DNA from: JAQIBY01 sp964615585
GTDB lineage: Bacteria > Bacteroidota > Bacteroidia > Bacteroidales > ML635J-15
Length of the DNA: 13,475 nt
NCBI GenBank assembly: GCA_964615585.1
Contig: CAZTNS010000085.1
Coordinates: 1 to 13,475 of the forward strand
Direction of reading: 5' to 3'
Shown here: piece after piece, positions 1-6,728 of the stretch
Numbering within the stretch: position 1 is the first letter of the stretch
Layout: every line of letters starts with the position of its first letter
Position numbers and translations under genes: made by a program
Notes under the pieces: model-generated
Seen by the model: only the letters and a program-made list of their open reading frames with translations
Database searches by the model: none
Told to the model about the DNA's origin: nothing

Positions 1-15
1 GGAAGAAGTATTCAT

Positions 16-46
16 AACTCCTGACTTCCGACTCCCGACTCCCGAC
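16..46. repeat. Degenerate 7-bp tandem repeat (GACTCCC)n
   Basis: Four 7-bp units follow one another: AACTCCT (16-22), GACTTCC (23-29), GACTCCC (30-36) and GACTCCC (37-43), then a partial GAC (44-46). The last two full units are identical and the first two have drifted. From memory, such GACTCCC/GGGAGTC tracts recur between genes in Bacteroidetes; I cannot verify that here. No function is claimed. Confidence 0.75.
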
Positions 47-56
47 AACATTACAC

Positions 57-140
57 CTAACTTTTTACCTTTAGATATTTTTGGTTTTCCACTAAGTTTG
101 CAGTAGAACCTCCTAAACTAATTGCTTGTCGAAGGGTGCT
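57..140 (-). pseudogene. Possible relic of a four-helix-bundle (IVS/S23-type) protein gene
   Basis: On the minus strand 27 open codons end in TAG at 57-59. They read approximately STLRQAISLGGSTANLVENQ followed by seven more residues. The spacing of L-R-x-A-x-S-x-G and A-N-x-V-E-x-Q resembles the conserved helix of the small four-helix-bundle proteins related to the 23S rRNA intervening-sequence protein. There is no start codon or matching N-terminus upstream; that DNA is a palindrome. If the resemblance is real, this is a truncated fragment. It could equally be chance, because the stretch is short. Confidence 0.2.
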
Positions 141-144
141 TCAA

Positions 145-162
145 CTCCGACAGCTATCGGAG
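145..162. repeat. 18-bp near-perfect palindrome
   Basis: CTCCGACAGCTATCGGAG is self-complementary across all 18 positions except one C/A pair at 151/156. It lies just downstream of a smaller hairpin, GAAG-ggtg-CTTC (131-142). It could be a dispersed intergenic repeat or a protein-binding site. It is more than 65 bp upstream of the rpsP promoter elements, so a direct role in rpsP transcription is not obvious. Confidence 0.6.
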
Positions 163-231
163 CCGGGTGTAGCCAGAATTATTCAAAACAGAATATATAA
201 CGATTGATTAGTGACAAAAATATTTCATCTA

Positions 232-263
232 TTTTTTATTTTCAAATCTAAAACGTATCTTTG
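232..263 (+). promoter_or_regulatory. Bacteroidetes-type promoter for rpsP-rimM
   Basis: TATCTTTG at 256-263 matches the -7 consensus TAnnTTTG exactly. TTTT at 232-235 lies 20 bp upstream and matches 3 of 4 bases of the -33 TTTG element. Transcription would start near 268-271, giving a leader of about 35 nt before the rpsP ATG. The leader is A/T-rich and has no Shine-Dalgarno-like purine block. Confidence 0.6.
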
Positions 264-303
264 CAGCCCTAAAAAATTAGTATTCATTAAATAAACATTA
301 TTT

Positions 304-981
304 ATGCCGGTAAAGATAAGATTAGCAAGGCATGGTAGAAAACGGATTCCTTTCTATCATATCGTAGTTGCAGATGGCAGGGCGCCACGGGATGGTAAAA
401 ACATCGAGCGGATTGGTACATTCAATCCGACAGATCAGCCTGCCACAGTTGAATTGGATTTTGACAGGGCCCTGTACTGGGTTCAGAAAGGGGCGAGCCC
501 TTCGGATACCTGTCGTTCCATTTTATCTGAAAAAGGCGTTTTGATGAAAAAACATCTGCTTGATGGTGTCAGAAAAGGTGCTTTCGACGAAGCTGAAGCC
601 GAAAAACGGTTTGAAGCCTGGATGAAAGACAAAGAGTTGAAAACGAAGGCCGAACATGACAAAATCAGGGAAGCTAAAGAAAGTACCCAAAAAGAACGGT
701 TTGAGGAAGAAAAGAAAGTGCGTGAAGCTAAAGAAGCTGCCATAAAGGAACAGATGGAAAAAGAAGAAGCTAAACGCAAAGAAGAAGAAGAAGAAAAACA
801 AAAAGCTGAGGCTGAAGCAAAACAAGAGGAAAAGAAAGAAGCAAAGGCAGACGTGAAACCTGAGGAGAAACCTGAAGACAAACCCGAATCAAAACCTAAG
901 GAAGAAAAGAAGGCGGATAAATCTGAACCCAAAGCGGAAGAAAAAACAGCTAAAGAAGAGGATAAAAAAGAAAATAAATAA
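304..981 (+). CDS. rpsP: 30S ribosomal protein S16 with long charged C-terminal tail
   Basis: This is a primary-binding protein of the small ribosomal subunit, needed for 30S assembly. Residues 1 to about 85 are the S16 fold, with the family opening MPVKIRLARHGRK and the RIGTFNP segment at 36-42. Ordinary S16 proteins are about 80-90 residues; this one has 225. Residues 98-180 are a Lys/Glu/Ala-rich, probably coiled-coil helix. Residues 185-200 are a four-residue repeat (KPEE, KPED, KPES, KPKE), and the end is disordered and charged. Extended S16 is known in Bacteroidetes, although the role of the tail is not known to me. The ATG follows an A/T-rich leader without a Shine-Dalgarno sequence. 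rimM follows after 92 bp, the usual pairing. Confidence 0.97.
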   Translation: MPVKIRLARHGRKRIPFYHIVVADGRAPRDGKNIERIGTFNPTDQPATVELDFDRALYWVQKGASPSDTCRSILSEKGVLMKKHLLDGVRKGAFDEAEAEKRFEAWMKDKELKTKAEHDKIREAKESTQKERFEEEKKVREAKEAAIKEQMEKEEAKRKEEEEEKQKAEAEAKQEEKKEAKADVKPEEKPEDKPESKPKEEKKADKSEPKAEEKTAKEEDKKENK

Positions 982-982
982 A

Positions 983-1052
983 GGTGTTAGGGTTTAGGGT
1001 TTAGGTCATGCAAAAACTAAAACCCAACCCTTGAAACCTAAACACTACCCCC
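983..1052. repeat. Telomere-like TTTAGGG patch with partial complementary copy
   Basis: Between rpsP and rimM the plus strand reads GTTAGGG TTTAGGG TTTAGG (986-1005). About 30 bp later comes a C-rich stretch containing AACCCAACCC (1021-1030) and CCTAAACACTACCCC (1037-1051). The two halves are imperfectly complementary; CCTAAAC at 1037-1043 pairs with GTTTAGG at 999-1005. A folded RNA is therefore possible, but the long mismatched stem and lack of a clean T-run make an intrinsic terminator unlikely. It may be a small intergenic repeat. Confidence 0.55.
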
Positions 1053-1073
1053 TTATTTTTAACCTTATGCCTC

Positions 1074-1595
1074 ATGTTTAACGCTGATGATTTTGTTCGC
1101 ATTGGTTTTGTAAAAAAAACATTCGGGTACAAAGGTGCCCTGATGCTGGACATCAAAGACCAAACAACATGTGATTTAATTGATGTAACTGAACCGGTGT
1201 TCCTGAAATTGCACGGAACGCTGGTTCCTTTTTTTGTGTCAGGCATTCAGGGGGGAGGTGACAATCCGGTAGTGAGTTTTGACAGTATAATATCAAAAGA
1301 ACAGGCAAAAACCTTCATCAATGTTGAGTGTTACCTGCCTGCAGCTTTATTTGATAACAAAGAAATGTCCCCCGATATACACCCCGGGATGCTTGTTGGA
1401 TTTGTGCTTAAAGATGAACCTTCAGGCATGTCCGGTAAAATCACCCATTTTATTGACAACCCAAACAACCCCTTGTTTGAAGTCCGTTTTACAACCGGGG
1501 ATGTCCTTTTACCCTGCCATGAAGATATGATATTGAACATTGACCATAAAAAGAAAACCATCACTGCAGCATATCCGGAGGGGTTGATAAAGTGA
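1074..1595 (+). CDS. rimM: 16S rRNA processing protein RimM
   Basis: RimM binds S19 and helps mature the 3' (head) domain of the 30S subunit. The 173-residue product has the two expected beta-barrels. The N-terminal RimM barrel (about 6-90) contains GFVKKTFGYKGAL at 11-23 and the EQAKTFINVECYLP segment at 76-89. The C-terminal PRC barrel (about 100-172) contains LLPCHEDMILNID at 145-157 and ends in the typical PEGLI. Length is normal for the family. The chosen ATG fits the family N-terminus; a nearby ATG at 1067 is out of frame. It probably shares the rpsP promoter. The next gene downstream is convergent. Confidence 0.93.
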   Translation: MFNADDFVRIGFVKKTFGYKGALMLDIKDQTTCDLIDVTEPVFLKLHGTLVPFFVSGIQGGGDNPVVSFDSIISKEQAKTFINVECYLPAALFDNKEMSPDIHPGMLVGFVLKDEPSGMSGKITHFIDNPNNPLFEVRFTTGDVLLPCHEDMILNIDHKKKTITAAYPEGLIK

Positions 1596-1736
1596 ATTGT
1601 GTTAGCCAACCCTTCAATTTCTCCACTTATTATAATAATGATAATTCAAAGTAATGGTTTAAAAAACACAGTGAAAATATCAAAAACCATGCACTTATAT
1701 TGGGATGACAGTGGGGATGAGCAATTCCACTATTGT

Positions 1737-3623
1737 TTATTGTTCCCCGTTTATATCAAGCGTTTCATAGATTGAGTTACGGCTTTTAAATTCCGGGACA
1801 ATGGATTTCATTTTCTTTACGATTTCCATATCAGAAGCTTTGAAAGGCATCTTCACAAGGGAATCTATCTCTGTATTGATATGCTCAAAATCGTATGTTC
1901 TGACCTTGGCGATCATAATCTGGTCATGGTAGGTAGGGCTTGTGTTTTCTCTGGTAGCCAGCAATTCTTCATAAAGCTTTTCTCCCGGCCGTAGTCCGGT
2001 AAAAACCATTTGTATGTCTTTTCCAAGTTCCAGCCCGGACAGTTTAATCATGCGTTTTGCCAGATTGATAATCTTGATGCTTTTGCCCATATCAAAAATG
2101 AATATTTCACCTCCTTTTCCCATCGAACCGGCTTCCAAAACAAGCTGGCATGCTTCCGGGATGGTCATAAAATACCGTGTTACTTCAGGATGTGTAACGG
2201 TGATGGGGCCACCGTTTTCAATTTGTTTTTTAAAGCGGGGAATTACCGATCCGTTTGATCCCAGTACATTACCAAATCTGGTGGTAATAAACAGGGGATG
2301 TTCTTGTTGAAAATTGAGCGACTGGGTATATATTTCTGCAATCCGCTTGCTGGCTCCCATAACGTTGGTAGGATTCACGGCTTTATCGGTGGAAACCATG
2401 ACAAACCTATTTACTTTGTATTTTACAGCGGCATTGGCTGCAATTCTGGTCCCCAACACATTGGTTCTTATTGCTTCAGAAGGATTGTGTTCCATTATCG
2501 GCACATGTTTGTAAGCTGCAGCATGATAAACAAATTCCGGGTGGTAAGTTTCAAATACATGATTCACTTGCTTTTCGTTGGTGATATCCCCAATGATGGT
2601 TTTGTATCTGGTGAAATTAAGTTGTTCACACAATTCCAGCTCCAGGTCGTACATAGGACTTTCAGCCTGGTCGAACAGCAGGATCATTTTGGGTTTAAAT
2701 CTTGTAATTTGGCGCATGATCTCACTGCCGATACTACCGGCCGCCCCTGTAATCAAAACCACTTTATTTGCAAGTTGACTTTGGATTTGTTTTTTATCAA
2801 GTTGTATGGCAGGCCTTTCAAGTAGATCTTCAATTCTGATTTCTTTAATTTGCCGGAATGTGAGTTCGCCGTTGATCCAATGAGTAACTTCGGGGATGGT
2901 GAGGGTTTTTACACCCAGGTCAAGGCAGATGTCTATGACTTCTTGCTTGTATTGAACAGGGATTTTTTTGTTGGCGATGATCAGGGTTTGAACAGATTGG
3001 CGTGTAATCAGTTCTTCAAGGTCTTCAATCCTGTACACTTTGATGTCTTCAATTTTGTTGCCTATAACATGCTCATCGTAATCAATAAATCCGATTACAT
3101 TGTTTTTTGATTCAATATCACGTTCAATGGCACGTTTTGTGGTTAGACTTGTTTCATCACTCCCTAAAATGACAACATTCCTGCGTTCTTTGCGTGGGTT
3201 TTGAAATTCAAAAAAGAGACTTTTAACCACAAGCCTGAAAAAGATCATCCCCAATACCGTTATGAAAAAATCTATGATCACCACCGATGTGGGAATGATG
3301 TATGTTTCCAGAATTTGGAACGCAACGATATTGAGAAGAATCAGTAAAGCACTACCTAACAGCAACACAACAAACAAACGCTGAACATCTTTTGTGTTGG
3401 TATATCTGACAAGCCCGATATAGGTTTTGCTGATGGCAAAACTGATGGCTCTGACAAACAACACAAGAGGAATGATAATCCCAAGCACTTCGAGATTGGC
3501 TTTTGGTATCTCAAAATTGAACCTGAGGTGATAAGCAAACACAATAGAAAACAGGCATATACACAGGTCAATGGCAAAAATGACCCACCTTGGAGTTACC
3601 GATCTCAGAAAATGCATGTTCAT
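1737..3623 (-). CDS. Membrane NDP-sugar 4,6-dehydratase, CapD/FlaA1/WbpM/PglF family
   Basis: This inner-membrane enzyme of surface polysaccharide or glycoprotein-sugar synthesis most likely converts UDP-GlcNAc to a 4-keto-6-deoxy sugar. The 628 residues show four hydrophobic helices (about 12-34, 45-65, 82-104, 109-132). A CoA-binding-like Rossmann domain follows (about 145-270), then a short-chain dehydrogenase domain (about 286-570). That domain has the NAD motif TGAAGSIG at 292-299, HAAAYKHVP at 367-375 and GLRPGEK at 543-549. The catalytic region STDKAVNPTNVMGASK (411-426) has Ser411, Met422 and Lys426: Met replaces the usual Tyr, as known for WbpM-type enzymes. Start ATG is at 3623; a second ATG two codons in is possible. 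It is last in an apparent operon, 33 bp after tsaC. The exact sugar is unknown. Confidence 0.92.
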   Translation of the reverse strand: MNMHFLRSVTPRWVIFAIDLCICLFSIVFAYHLRFNFEIPKANLEVLGIIIPLVLFVRAISFAISKTYIGLVRYTNTKDVQRLFVVLLLGSALLILLNIVAFQILETYIIPTSVVIIDFFITVLGMIFFRLVVKSLFFEFQNPRKERRNVVILGSDETSLTTKRAIERDIESKNNVIGFIDYDEHVIGNKIEDIKVYRIEDLEELITRQSVQTLIIANKKIPVQYKQEVIDICLDLGVKTLTIPEVTHWINGELTFRQIKEIRIEDLLERPAIQLDKKQIQSQLANKVVLITGAAGSIGSEIMRQITRFKPKMILLFDQAESPMYDLELELCEQLNFTRYKTIIGDITNEKQVNHVFETYHPEFVYHAAAYKHVPIMEHNPSEAIRTNVLGTRIAANAAVKYKVNRFVMVSTDKAVNPTNVMGASKRIAEIYTQSLNFQQEHPLFITTRFGNVLGSNGSVIPRFKKQIENGGPITVTHPEVTRYFMTIPEACQLVLEAGSMGKGGEIFIFDMGKSIKIINLAKRMIKLSGLELGKDIQMVFTGLRPGEKLYEELLATRENTSPTYHDQIMIAKVRTYDFEHINTEIDSLVKMPFKASDMEIVKKMKSIVPEFKSRNSIYETLDINGEQ

Positions 3624-3656
3624 AGCTTAAAATTACAAATAAAAATTTTGAATGGC

Positions 3657-4220
3657 CTATTTCCTTAAAAAAATAATTTCGCCGTCCTGTTTTATTCTGA
3701 TGATGGCTGATCGTTTCCGGCAGTACTCATCCCTATGTGATTTACAAACATAATCAACCCTGGATTTTAGTGTGTCAGAGATATCTTCAAAACTCTTTGC
3801 AGAGGGAACACCTGCGATATTTGCCGAGGTGGAAACTATAGGTTTTCTAAAGCGTCGGATCAATTCAGCAATCGATTTCTTTTTCACAAGGCGGATGGCA
3901 ATGCTTCCGTCCTGACTGATAAGGTTGTGAGGCAGGCTTTTGGCTTTGTCGAAAACCACTGTTAAAGGTTCATTGCTTAGTTCAATGACATCAAGGGCTA
4001 CTTTCGGAGGTCTATCCACATAAGACATTATTTGGTTGATGTTTTCCAACAGGATGATCATGGGTTTATTTTGGTCTCTTTGTTTTAAGGTGTACAATCT
4101 ATCAACGGCTTCAGGGTTTGTCGCATCACATCCCAAACCCCAGATGGTATCAGTGGGATACAAAATGGTGCCTCCTTGATGCAGCGTTGTTAAACAACCT
4201 TTTAAATCTTGTTTTTCCAT
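3657..4220 (-). CDS. tsaC: L-threonylcarbamoyladenylate synthase (TsaC/YrdC-type)
   Basis: This cytosolic enzyme makes threonylcarbamoyl-AMP from threonine, bicarbonate and ATP, the first step of the universal t6A modification at position 37 of ANN-decoding tRNAs. The 187-residue length fits the short TsaC form and lacks the extra Sua5 domain. Family signatures are GGTILYPTDTIWGLG (16-30), the basic/proline segment K46-Q-R48 to K52-P53 that contacts substrate, and STSAN at 130-134. It lies between two glycan-synthesis genes, 11 bp after the glycosyltransferase start-to-end junction and 33 bp before the dehydratase, so it is probably cotranscribed with them. No functional link between t6A and glycans is implied. 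Confidence 0.93.
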   Translation of the reverse strand: MEKQDLKGCLTTLHQGGTILYPTDTIWGLGCDATNPEAVDRLYTLKQRDQNKPMIILLENINQIMSYVDRPPKVALDVIELSNEPLTVVFDKAKSLPHNLISQDGSIAIRLVKKKSIAELIRRFRKPIVSTSANIAGVPSAKSFEDISDTLKSRVDYVCKSHRDEYCRKRSAIIRIKQDGEIIFLRK

Positions 4221-4231
4221 ATCAGGTTTAC

Positions 4232-5356
4232 TTATTGTATTAAAGATTTATAAAGATTCATCAGTTGAACTGTAATCTTGTCCTGCCTGAATTTTTCAAC
4301 GTGTTTATAACCTTTTTCAATCATTTCACGTGATTTTTTCTCATCATTCAGCACCTCAACAACAGCTTTGCCGATCTCTTCAGGATAATTGGGATTAATA
4401 TAAATAGCAGCATCTCCGCCTGCTTCAATAAAGCATCCGAATTTATTCGTTATCACAGGTATGCCTGAGTTCATAGCTTCAAGTATAGGAATGCCAAAAC
4501 CTTCAAAAATGGAAGGATAAATAAACAAGCGTGCTGATTGATATATGGCAGGCAGATCATGACTGGGAATATTATGCAGGAAATACACCATGTTCTCCAT
4601 GTGGTGTTTCTTTATATAGTGGTGCAGTTCTTTAAAATAAGGTGTAGATTTACCAACAAACACCAATGGATAATCAATTTTGTGGGTGGTTATTCCCTCC
4701 AGTATTTTTAATGCATTTTTGCGCTTTTCCAGAGTCCCTACACTCAGAATATACTGCTCCGGAATCTTGTGTTTTTTTATTACTTCTGCCTTTTTTGAGT
4801 CCGGTACTTTATCATAAAACATGGGATTACATCCCTGGTGAATAACCTCAATATCCTCTTCCCTGGTATGAAAAAATGACATAAGGTCCTCCTTTGTCTG
4901 ATGCGACATGGCTATGATTTTATCTGCAGCCAGACTAGCTTCAAAGAATTTCTGCTGATAAATATCCCGGTCCACAGAATTATACAATTCCGGGTACCGC
5001 AAAAAAATGAGATCATGGATGCTGACCACCTTTTTTATTTCTGCCTGAATGATGTTGGCCGGAAGTTCATTGCTGAGGCCGTGATAAATATCCAGTTTGT
5101 CTCTTGTTAATTGCTTTCCCAGGCTAATGCTTCTCCAGTAAGATTGGGATATTCTGCTAAAACCTGATGGTTTAATCACATGCAGGTTGCTTTTGTCCGC
5201 GGGTAAAAAAGGCAATGGATTTTTCTTATTGGGTGTGTACAGAAAATAGTCATGTTCGGGATAATATTTATAAAGTGATAAAATGGTATCCCTGCTGTAA
5301 TTTCCCAACCCACTGTTGTTATAGAATGCTCGTTTTGCATCAAATCCAATTCGCAT
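4232..5356 (-). CDS. Glycosyltransferase, GT4-like (GT-B fold)
   Basis: It probably transfers a sugar from a nucleotide donor onto a glycan at the cytosolic face of the inner membrane. The 374-residue product has the GT-B layout. The N-terminal acceptor half starts MRIGFDAKRAF and includes the glycine-rich NNSGLGNYSRD loop. The C-terminal donor half has SVGTLEKRKN (205-214) and EGFGIPILEA (285-294), the retaining GT4 signature with its two glutamates. I place the start at 5356. An in-frame ATG at 5437 would add 27 residues unlike the family and would cover the probable promoter. It is first of three closely spaced genes with tsaC and the sugar dehydratase. Donor and acceptor cannot be named. 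Confidence 0.9.
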   Translation of the reverse strand: MRIGFDAKRAFYNNSGLGNYSRDTILSLYKYYPEHDYFLYTPNKKNPLPFLPADKSNLHVIKPSGFSRISQSYWRSISLGKQLTRDKLDIYHGLSNELPANIIQAEIKKVVSIHDLIFLRYPELYNSVDRDIYQQKFFEASLAADKIIAMSHQTKEDLMSFFHTREEDIEVIHQGCNPMFYDKVPDSKKAEVIKKHKIPEQYILSVGTLEKRKNALKILEGITTHKIDYPLVFVGKSTPYFKELHHYIKKHHMENMVYFLHNIPSHDLPAIYQSARLFIYPSIFEGFGIPILEAMNSGIPVITNKFGCFIEAGGDAAIYINPNYPEEIGKAVVEVLNDEKKSREMIEKGYKHVEKFRQDKITVQLMNLYKSLIQ

Positions 5357-5379
5357 TGTTGTTGTCTTTTTATTCCGAA

Positions 5380-5411
5380 CAAATATAGTGAAAACATAAT
5401 GAATAAAACAC
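5380..5411 (-). promoter_or_regulatory. Probable promoter for glycosyltransferase-tsaC-dehydratase operon
   Basis: On the minus strand TATATTTG (5380-5387) matches the Bacteroidetes -7 element TAnnTTTG in full. The -33 side at about 5405-5411 is only T/G-rich and matches poorly. Transcription would start near 5373, leaving a leader of about 17 nt. The site lies within the 104-bp gap after the uracil-DNA glycosylase. Its presence supports the downstream start at 5356. Confidence 0.45.
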
Positions 5412-5460
5412 CATTTATCCGGCAGGTGAATACACAATAAGAGAAATGTGTAAGTGTTGG

Positions 5461-6057
5461 TTATACAGAAATATGAGGTGATGTATGAGATGCATCAACA
5501 ATTTCCCTGTATTTAAAAAACACCTTTTTAAAATCTTCCCATGCTTCTTTTTTGCGGGCAGGAGTACGAAGCAGAGCAGAAGGATGAAAGGTGGGCATAA
5601 CAATTCGTCCGTTCCATTCTATCCACTTGCCCCTCATTTGCGTGATCTTTGCATCCGGATCAATTAAGCCTTTTAATGCGGTGCCTCCCAGCAAAATGAC
5701 AATGGGCGGATCGATCATGTCAATTTGTTTCATCAGGTATGGCAGGCAGGCTTCTTTTTCGTCCGGTTTGGGCGTCCTGTTTTCAGGTGGTCTGCATTTT
5801 ACAATGTTCCCGATAAATACGTGTTTTTCCCGGGAAAAGTTGCATGCAGTGAGTATTTTATCAAGCAATTGACCTGATCTGCCAACAAAAGGGAGGCCTT
5901 TTTTGTCTTCGTCTGCCCCGGGGCCTTCGCCTATGATGACAATTTTGGCGTCAGGCGGCCCTTGTCCAAATACAGGTTTGTTTCGTGTTTTCGAAAGCCT
6001 GCATTTGGTGCATTCCAGCACTTCTATTTCAAAATCAGCCCATTCAAAAATGTCCAT
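5461..6057 (-). CDS. Uracil-DNA glycosylase, family 4 (Fe-S type)
   Basis: It removes uracil from DNA arising from cytosine deamination or misincorporation, starting base-excision repair. The 198-residue protein has the family 4 motif GEGPGADEDKKGLPFVG at 43-59 and the second active-site motif HPSALLR at 158-164. Four cysteines (16, 19, 88, 104) have the arrangement expected to hold a 4Fe-4S cluster. The C-terminal 20 residues or so are less conserved in appearance. Start ATG is at 6057. It is divergent from the ECF sigma gene, sharing a 116-bp gap, and lies 104 bp upstream of the glycosyltransferase on the same strand. It may be transcribed on its own. No clear promoter was found for it. Confidence 0.94.
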   Translation of the reverse strand: MDIFEWADFEIEVLECTKCRLSKTRNKPVFGQGPPDAKIVIIGEGPGADEDKKGLPFVGRSGQLLDKILTACNFSREKHVFIGNIVKCRPPENRTPKPDEKEACLPYLMKQIDMIDPPIVILLGGTALKGLIDPDAKITQMRGKWIEWNGRIVMPTFHPSALLRTPARKKEAWEDFKKVFFKYREIVDASHTSPHISV

Positions 6058-6118
6058 AGTGGATAATTTTCATGCTAAATTAAAAAAAGATTAGCAGAAG
6101 CCACATAAAATATGTTAA

Positions 6119-6148
6119 TTTGTTCAAACATGCAACCATTTAGCTTGT
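6119..6148 (+). promoter_or_regulatory. Weak candidate promoter for the ECF sigma operon
   Basis: TTTG at 6119-6122 is followed after 18 bp by TAGCTTGT at 6141-6148, a partial match to TAnnTTTG. The start would be near 6155, about 20 nt before the ATG. An ECF-controlled gene may use a quite different promoter, so this call is weak. The other end of the gap shows no convincing promoter for the uracil-DNA glycosylase. Confidence 0.25.
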
Positions 6149-6173
6149 TGTATTATCTGTTAACCAAGCCTTA

Positions 6174-6725
6174 ATGCAAAACCTGGAAAAAATAATTGAA
6201 GGCTGTAAAAAAATGCAAAGGAAGCCCCAAAAGGCGCTTTATGATATGTATTCACCAATATTATACGGTATGGCGCTGAGGTATGCTTCACATGCATCAG
6301 AAGCGGAAGATATGTTGCAGGAGGCCTTCATCAGTATTTTCCAGAACATCAGTCAGTATAAAGGCACAGGTTCTTTTGAAGGCTGGATGAAAAGAATACT
6401 GATCAATGCTTCCATCGGTTATATCCGTAAGTATAAGAAGCAGCAGTTTGATGAATTTGATGGGATCAGGGAGGTAAAAATAAAGGATTTTGAATTTGGT
6501 GATGTTGATTTTTCAAATGAGGAGTTGCTGAAAGCAATTAATAGTTTGCCAGAAGGATTCAGATTGATTTTTAACCTGTATGCCATTGAAGGATATAAAC
6601 ACAGAGAGATTGCTGATATACTGGGAATTAATATAGGAACATCAAAATCCCAGTATTCCAGAGCAAGGGCTGTTTTAAAATCAAAGCTGATAAAACTTAA
6701 ACAAGAATCGAAAGTGAAAGAATAA
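6174..6725 (+). CDS. ECF-type RNA polymerase sigma factor
   Basis: This alternative sigma factor of the sigma-70 family directs core RNA polymerase to a stress or envelope regulon. The 183 residues have the two-domain ECF plan. Sigma region 2 (about 22-88) contains SEAEDMLQEAFISIFQNI and the GSFEGWMKRI helix. Region 4 (about 118-172) contains LPEGFRLIFNLYAIEGYKH and a helix-turn-helix, with REIADILGINIGTSKSQYSR at 144-163. Region 3 is absent, as expected. The 3-bp gap to the next gene implies translational coupling and suggests that gene encodes the regulator. The target regulon cannot be read from this window. Confidence 0.95.
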   Translation: MQNLEKIIEGCKKMQRKPQKALYDMYSPILYGMALRYASHASEAEDMLQEAFISIFQNISQYKGTGSFEGWMKRILINASIGYIRKYKKQQFDEFDGIREVKIKDFEFGDVDFSNEELLKAINSLPEGFRLIFNLYAIEGYKHREIADILGINIGTSKSQYSRARAVLKSKLIKLKQESKVKE

Positions 6726-6728
6726 CAC

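Larger units (their letters stand above)
1..303. other. Gene-free region upstream of rpsP
   Basis: No intact coding frame is visible here. Going left to right it holds a degenerate 7-bp tandem repeat (16-46), a short minus-strand reading frame that may be a gene relic (57-140), an 18-bp near-palindrome (145-162), an A/T-rich stretch, and the promoter and short leader of rpsP (232-303). Small repeats next to a possible relic suggest a site of past insertion and decay. No tRNA or riboswitch fold was recognised. Confidence 0.7.

Noticed and set aside
483..932. A 149-codon open frame on the minus strand opposite rpsP
   Set aside because: It is the shadow of the GAA/AAA-rich S16 tail, giving a Ser/Phe-rich product with no family resemblance.
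1579..1614. Inverted repeat AGGGGTTG / CAACCCTT at the end of rimM, considered as a terminator
   Set aside because: The loop is about 20 nt, one pair is a wobble and no T-run follows.
1654..1690. ATGGTTT / AAACCAT inverted repeat downstream of the sugar dehydratase
   Set aside because: A 7-bp A/T-rich stem with a 23-nt loop is weak and common by chance in this base composition.
5357..5437. Longer N-terminus for the glycosyltransferase from the ATG at 5437
   Set aside because: The family N-terminus begins at MRIGFDAKR, and the extension overlaps a good -7 promoter element.
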